The translations under genes and the position numbers were made by a program. From NCBI GenBank assembly GCA_005406025.1, contig BGZK01000070.1:186001-250000 (forward strand): a DNA stretch of 64,000 nt, given 5' to 3'. Source of the stretch: Eumeta japonica. Its lineage: Eukaryota > Arthropoda > Insecta > Lepidoptera > Psychidae. The notes beneath the pieces are model-generated. The model saw only the letters and a list, made by a program, of their open reading frames with translations. It did no database searches and was not told the origin of the DNA. Shown in pieces: positions 59,901-64,000 of the stretch (positions are counted from its first letter, which is position 1; each line of letters opens with the position of its first letter).

Positions 59901-62900
59901 ATCATTTCATGTATAGAGCCAGTGGAAGTGAGAGCACATACACGGTCACTATTGCCGGAAATACAGTTAGTGGGCAACCAGAATTAGTGATGCGTCCATT
60001 AGATGATGGATCGGTAAATTCTGGACAAACAGAACAACCTGTGAGATGTGATAGGTGCCAATGTACCTACAGAAATAAAGAATCATATGACAGACACATT
60101 GCCTCTTGTGACATGATGTCAACAAGTGAGAGCGAAAGTGAAAACCCTAAATCGCCCGAAAGCCGGACGTTAACAACATTACAGAACGCATTTCAAAGTG
60201 CCTTCGCACAACCAATGATTATACATACAGGTGTGGTTAATGGTAGTGAAGCTAATGTTAAAGCTGAAGGAATATCGACCAGAAGAACATCTATAAACAC
60301 TCGGCAGATAACAATTAATGGTACAATCGTTGAAACCCCTTCACCAGGACCTTCCAATGAAATGACCATGACCATCACTGAGCAGATGAAATCTGGAACT
60401 GTAATTTTTGATCAAACCAAGAATCCAAATGGTCAGATGAATGGAAGTCAACAAGTAATGTCGTCACCTCAAATTGTTGTTACTCCTCAAATGTTATTAC
60501 CGCCTAAAACCAGTAATGCTAGTGGTCAGAAAATTATGTCACCTCAAATAATCACCCAACCTGCTGGTGTGCTCCCTTACAATATTTGTGTCAAACCAGG
60601 CAATCCAAATAACATGCAACCTTTGCAAAACACTACTGATATGACTCAAATACTGTCAGGAACTGGAGGGATTCAAGTTCTTTCATCAAATGCTAATCAA
60701 GTTTTGACAATTCCCTCACAGCCACAAGGTAATATTGCGCCTATGATACAAGGAAAGAATCAGGTTGCTAATTTTCCAAATATGGCGAGTGCACCTTCTA
60801 TTGCCTTGCCAGTTAATTCAATTCAAGGAATGCCTAGTACTTCTATAATTCCAAATATACAACCCATGATTCGGCCACAGATTCAAGGGAATCCCACAAT
60901 TGTCATGCCGACCATGACTGCTCAAAGGTTGGCATCTCCGAATTCACAGAACAAACAACAAATTATTTTACCAAGCACACCACAGAAATCCCCTAAAAAA
61001 CAGCCACCTGTTCAACCTAAACCTATATTTCAAGCAGCAAGTCGTGGTAGAGGACGCCCAATGCCGAAACCTACTACGATCAAAAGACAAACAAAATTAG
61101 AAAAAACCTTCACTACTATAAATCAACCTCCTATAGGACCGGGAAACACTGTCATTCAGCTTCAAACTAATAATCAAACTGGTCAACCATCCATTATTGT
61201 TCAACCTGTAGCAAATCAAAATATTGTCTCTGCTTATGTTGAAGCACTTTCCCAACAACAAAACCAAAATATGCAATACATTGCTACAATCACACCACAA
61301 GGAGATTTCAAAACAACACCAACACAATTTATATCCCAAGGTGGATTAATGCCTCAGACATTCCAAATTCAACAGACAGAATCTGGAGGATTAGTAGCTG
61401 TGCCAAGTGGTGGAATACCAGTTTTATTACCTCAAGGTAATGTTGGGATCATACCACAAGCCATTCAGCAAGGTGCTACAATATTACCTCAAGGAACTAT
61501 TCAGACACAAGGCATAATTTCGCAAGGACCTAATGGTGCAACTATCTTGCCTCAAGCTATTCATACACCAAATGGTACAGCTATCATTCCGCAAGGCACT
61601 ATACAAGGAATTGCACCTGGAAGTCTAACTTCACAGACGGCAACACTTCTGCCCAATAATGCATTGCAAACTGCGGGAGCGACTGTAGTTCCCAATAGTG
61701 GGATAAACAATACTCAAACTACTATAATCCCTAACACTGGATTGCAAACTCAAGGTAATGCTTTAATATCTTCAACACCAGGAGCTACAATATTACCACA
61801 AGGCACTTTACTGCCACAAGGGATGCAATTCTGTAATGATCAAGTCATACTTGGATCAACTCCTACATTAGAAATGGTAACTGATCCATCTGGCTGTATG
61901 TATCTTACCACGACACAACCTGTGTATTATGGGTTAGAAACTATTGTTCAAAATACCGTAATGTCCTCTCAACAATTTGTTTCTACTGCCATGCAAGGAG
62001 TTCTTGCTCAAAATAGCAGTTTTTCAGCTACAACAACTCAAGTGTTTCAAGCAAGTAAAATAGAACCAATTGTGGAAGTACCTACTGGATATGTTGTTGT
62101 TAATAATGTGGGTGATGGAGTAACTGCTCCTACTGGATCGTCTGCAGCAAATATTGTGACTGGGCAAACAATACAGACCTCCCCACAAACTGTAAAGAGC
62201 ATTAAGTCTTCCGTGCCAAATTTGACTTTGCAACCATTACCAGAAAAGAATTCGAACAATAATAATAACCGACAGACCCCAAAGGTTGTACAAATGACTT
62301 CAAGTTCTGTGAGTTTAACACCACAACCTCAGGGATCTGCAAGTGTAATGAATGCCAGGGCAAATATAAACCCAATAACTTCACAAATACACAATATGAC
62401 ATTATCTACATCGTCGCAAAATTTACAAAGAAACAATTCACAGAAGCAGATCAACAATGTATCTATGGGACCAAATGTAACACTAGTGTCGTCAGCTGGT
62501 CAACCAGTGATGGCAATTTCACAGCCGGTTCCAAACACATCTGCTTCATTTTCAATGCAATCAATACCTATGTCACATCCTATTGTCTCGAGTTCAATAG
62601 CGCCATCTATGAATAAAACGCCTGTAGGCAATAAAATAGAAAATTCTCATGTAATTGAAATTAGTGGAAACTTGCAAGAGAATTCAAATGTACCAACAAT
62701 CAGTGTTACTCAGAACATCAAATCACCCACACCTTGGAGGCAAGTTAGTTCTGTAAATAATACAGCTAGTCTAGAAACTTTCAAACAAAATGAAACTCCA
62801 AATGTGTCCATCAAATCCAACCTTGGAAATACTCACTCTCTGAATGCTCAAAGTAATGGCAGGCATCAAATACATGGAGAATCTGACAAGTTAAACCAAA

Positions 62901-64000
62901 ACTGCCTAGTGCCAATATCAACCAATAATTCCATATCTTTATCTGGAACAGGCACACAACAATATGACACCATTCATAATGTTTGCTCTCTTTCTGGTCC
63001 ACAACCAGCTAATAACATGATACAGATAACAGCTGGAAATATTTATCCACCATCATCAGGAATGAATACTCTTGATGCAGATACTACTTTAAAACTTAGC
63101 AAAATAAATGCTCTATCAAAGACAGAAGGTGGTCATTTAAATTTCTCCCAAGAGATTATGGCACCGCATGCGCAACAACATTCACAGAATGAGAAGAATT
63201 TACAAACCATTTCTACCAGTGACAAATACAATATTGATGGTATGAATAGCCAAATAAATGTAAATAAACTTAGTAGCTGCCAAATGGCTGGACTGAGCAA
63301 TAGCACACCTTCAATCAGTATAGTACCTCATAACATGATTAGACCACAAATGCAAAGCAATCAAAATTCTGTAACTGTCCAACATACTCAAAATCAGATG
63401 TGTGCTATGTCTAATAATGGACAATTGCCGTTACTGAACCAAAACAACACAATGCCTAATTTAAATGTTTCTTGCCAAGAATCTGCAAATAGCAGAATTA
63501 ATATGAACATCAATAATGAAAACATTCATCAAACTCACCAGCTAGATTTGAATCAGAATAATCAGGCACACGCTGGTAATCTTCCGCAAGGTAATATGCA
63601 GATTGTCTCACATGAAAATAGTCAACATTCCAGTTCTAATCAAATTCACATTCTGAATGGACAAATACAACATAACAGGCATACGGAGAGTGCTCCGCAG
63701 ATGCATCAGGCCGGAAGCCAAATGTCTTCAAATCGATCTTTTCATGAGAATATAATGAATGTTGCACAGCACAGTCAGTGTAGAAATATGTCAGAAAGCA
63801 GTACTTTACTTTCACCATCAAACTTGCATAATGTAAATAATAGTCATATGAGTAGATCTCAAAATGATATGTCTCACATGCACATACAGCAGTCCATCTC
63901 CAATGTTAATAATATTCAGAACAACAGGATGCTAATGGACAACATGCATCAAATGAATAATATCAACCATCATGGTAGACCAATGGAAAACATGCATAAT
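56978..64000 (+). CDS. trx: trx exon 9 (PHD3 end, ePHD, FYRN, Taspase1 sites; runs off edge)
   Basis: Opens MMECGWCARWVHASCEGLS, completing PHD3 with IEYICRQC. A later segment with FPWFDSEN resembles the stretch after the MLL bromodomain region; a typical bromodomain is not clear. The extended PHD runs from RLCVLCKKVGDG (C1394) to VFCPAHG (about 1497). FYRN follows (GSLTVQNLGKIV at 1541, then TRLFWSSKK). Q-L-D-G sites lie at 59753-59764 and 59852-59863. A C-X2-C-X12-H-X3-C finger follows at 60047-60109. From about 60400 on, the protein is Gln/Asn/Thr-rich with repeated I-L-P-Q-G-T phrases (61490-61820), as in transactivation regions. Open for 2341 codons to the edge; no donor is obvious within it. 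Confidence 0.95.
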   Translation, partial: MMECGWCARWVHASCEGLSGEGYQLLSALPPSIEYICRQCMPHDPPWRKMLTEHLKGRLLHLLKLLAKNKKACALLKLTPHKNTPVASKTYRLMSPQAIRKLHFDSTEESLKNTVETKVYRNTSRGRKNKIENVDIQNDVTVPCPSIFDNDNILCIKEDIPQPSHKVVNLQEPLMQNKEICFSTGLYGTKTEYDTPCVEVHEINPPVKEIETDKSLLPTTIHDDKYDAISDDDEPMRTGDSVVRSEQDLSPVLIRRPLDSSSEEINRIISPSLLDIKKRVNSDEYMSLKNFNHDMKEVIERTMNGDLKSIYKDLFSETFPWFDSENNCLQPNLEVEGVPIESESSKDQEMTDNKGTTQTMQCNIERPLDQIVPKVESEGEKVEEELLDFYPVIDTRLCVLCKKVGDGIPTLEGRLLYCGQNDWIHSNCALWSAEVFEEIDGSLQNVHSAISRGKMIKCADCDLKGASVGCCAKNCSETYHYGCARNQNCAFMDDKRVFCPAHGKDVPKKSLQKDTDFELTRPVYVELDKKKKRYSEINKVQFLLGSLTVQNLGKIVPPVSDFEEFLMPVDFMCTRLFWSSKKPLKIVRYTIKTKLILAEPLPGFDYGVNITVDHSSDVQVVDRVMAEIGAWHESLETGNAHPVLMLKKDKSPIKFGGVRLEDLAVKQVVEYLLDNVCKQEQDEEEPQNTADLLPPELKDAIFEDLNHDLLDGISMQDIFPKLMSYEDLAVMDLKSEFYGAEMLRSGIIQGDDKTVERADSRPTDFLDELLNARLESGSKELKRTKSEMIIQNHNLKSLTTGRGQPKSSSLNWNNKLDTSLLSSTIKRCKMGRTSTVTGKLSPVQRLNLTETSLDSVKESETDNKTKEGGTSSICEEAPHTSGLNYCAISPKQKDSDTPNGKPDKSEGYYTDVIDFYTKIQCSPISQLDGACDWSGSESTCSSRPNSPQSIDNTFTPIPQLDGTEENDNIHRNQNNHFMYRASGSESTYTVTIAGNTVSGQPELVMRPLDDGSVNSGQTEQPVRCDRCQCTYRNKESYDRHIASCDMMSTSESESENPKSPESRTLTTLQNAFQSAFAQPMIIHTGVVNGSEANVKAEGISTRRTSINTRQITINGTIVETPSPGPSNEMTMTITEQMKSGTVIFDQTKNPNGQMNGSQQVMSSPQIVVTPQMLLPPKTSNASGQKIMSPQIITQPAGVLPYNICVKPGNPNNMQPLQNTTDMTQILSGTGGIQVLSSNANQVLTIPSQPQGNIAPMIQGKNQVANFPNMASAPSIALPVNSIQGMPSTSIIPNIQPMIRPQIQGNPTIVMPTMTAQRLASPNSQNKQQIILPSTPQKSPKKQPPVQPKPIFQAASRGRGRPMPKPTTIKRQTKLEKTFTTINQPPIGPGNTVIQLQTNNQTGQPSIIVQPVANQNIVSAYVEALSQQQNQNMQYIATITPQGDFKTTPTQFISQGGLMPQTFQIQQTESGGLVAVPSGGIPVLLPQGNVGIIPQAIQQGATILPQGTIQTQGIISQGPNGATILPQAIHTPNGTAIIPQGTIQGIAPGSLTSQTATLLPNNALQTAGATVVPNSGINNTQTTIIPNTGLQTQGNALISSTPGATILPQGTLLPQGMQFCNDQVILGSTPTLEMVTDPSGCMYLTTTQPVYYGLETIVQNTVMSSQQFVSTAMQGVLAQNSSFSATTTQVFQASKIEPIVEVPTGYVVVNNVGDGVTAPTGSSAANIVTGQTIQTSPQTVKSIKSSVPNLTLQPLPEKNSNNNNNRQTPKVVQMTSSSVSLTPQPQGSASVMNARANINPITSQIHNMTLSTSSQNLQRNNSQKQINNVSMGPNVTLVSSAGQPVMAISQPVPNTSASFSMQSIPMSHPIVSSSIAPSMNKTPVGNKIENSHVIEISGNLQENSNVPTISVTQNIKSPTPWRQVSSVNNTASLETFKQNETPNVSIKSNLGNTHSLNAQSNGRHQIHGESDKLNQNCLVPISTNNSISLSGTGTQQYDTIHNVCSLSGPQPANNMIQITAGNIYPPSSGMNTLDADTTLKLSKINALSKTEGGHLNFSQEIMAPHAQQHSQNEKNLQTISTSDKYNIDGMNSQINVNKLSSCQMAGLSNSTPSISIVPHNMIRPQMQSNQNSVTVQHTQNQMCAMSNNGQLPLLNQNNTMPNLNVSCQESANSRINMNINNENIHQTHQLDLNQNNQAHAGNLPQGNMQIVSHENSQHSSSNQIHILNGQIQHNRHTESAPQMHQAGSQMSSNRSFHENIMNVAQHSQCRNMSESSTLLSPSNLHNVNNSHMSRSQNDMSHMHIQQSISNVNNIQNNRMLMDNMHQMNNINHHGRPMENMHN
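59753..59764 (+). other. Candidate Taspase1 cleavage site 1 in Trx
   Basis: In-frame Q-L-D-G-A-C-D, Asp1924|Gly1925. The Taspase1 consensus is Q-[FILV]-D-G, and MLL/Trx proteins are cleaved C-terminal to FYRN. Confidence 0.7.
59852..59863 (+). other. Candidate Taspase1 cleavage site 2 in Trx
   Basis: In-frame Q-L-D-G-T-E-E, Asp1957|Gly1958, 33 residues after site 1. MLL1 also carries two closely spaced sites. Confidence 0.7.

Larger units (their letters stand above)
44111..64000 (+). other. trx: trithorax gene, 5' part (exons 1-9, open at the right edge)
   Basis: Exons: 44111-44263, 51234-52458, 52933-53115, 53374-53720, 53824-54339, 54951-55124, 55628-55855, 56550-56711, 56978->64000. All introns are GT-AG and phases join, giving 3337 residues in the window with no stop. 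Order: conserved N-terminus, charged region, receptor-like zinc region (about 460-600), PHD1-3 (about 854-1040), extended PHD (about 1394-1497), FYRN (about 1536-1595), two Q-L-D-G sites (D1924, D1957), C2HC finger (2020-2040), Q/N-rich tail. Trx/MLL proteins methylate histone H3 K4 within COMPASS-like complexes and keep Hox genes on. FYRC and SET are expected to the right. No CXXC domain is seen, as in fly Trx and unlike vertebrate MLL1. Confidence 0.93.

Overview
The window is nuclear DNA from an insect, almost certainly a moth or butterfly (Lepidoptera). The support is AT-rich intergenic DNA, short GT-AG introns beside long ones, a trithorax gene of insect architecture, and a dense set of lepidopteran-type transposons (Helitron, RTE-like and Jockey/CR1-like LINE fragments, hAT-, PIF/Harbinger- and piggyBac-like MITEs). 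The species cannot be named from the sequence. No operon, CRISPR array or prokaryotic feature is present.

Four host genes are supported. (1) 6096-9479, minus: an intronless REXO1-type RNA exonuclease with an N-terminal CCCH finger and a C-terminal DEDDh nuclease. (2) 15407-15868, plus: a small intronless gene matching BLOC-1 subunit 4 (cappuccino). (3) 16948-22402, minus: a three-exon dUTPase whose 4.9 kb second intron is full of repeats. (4) 44111 to beyond the right edge, plus: the first nine exons of trithorax (trx/MLL-type H3K4 methyltransferase). These carry the conserved N-terminus, a receptor-like zinc region, PHD1-3, the extended PHD, FYRN, two candidate Taspase1 sites and a long Q/N-rich region. 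FYRC and SET must lie beyond 64000. A CpG-rich block (about 43540-44110) precedes the trx start.

The rest is mostly repeats. 0-6 kb holds a foldback element, a CR1/Jockey-like LINE relic and an RTE-like relic. 10.7-12.2 kb is a 5'-truncated Jockey-like copy with a 12-bp target duplication. 23.7-28.4 kb is a decayed autonomous-type Helitron carrying a GC-rich TATA segment and split by a PIF/Harbinger-like MITE. 28.4-34 kb is a nest of LINE tails and MITEs. 32-37 kb and 48.9-49.5 kb hold copies of one interspersed family with an internal array of imperfect 'GATTCCGATCCCG' phrases; near 36 kb a similar phrase has expanded into a 1.3 kb, 24-bp minisatellite with a 120-bp higher-order period. 37-41.5 kb and the trx first intron (44264-51233) are mostly AT-rich, with microsatellites, a piggyBac-like element and repeat tails.

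The host genes are independent: chromatin regulation (trx), nucleotide hygiene (dUTPase), RNA 3'-end processing or decay (REXO1) and lysosome-related organelle biogenesis (BLOC1S4). I found no convincing undescribed multigene system. The points most worth following up are the two Taspase1-like sites plus a C2HC finger in trx, the phrase-array repeat family and the well-delimited MITE insertions.
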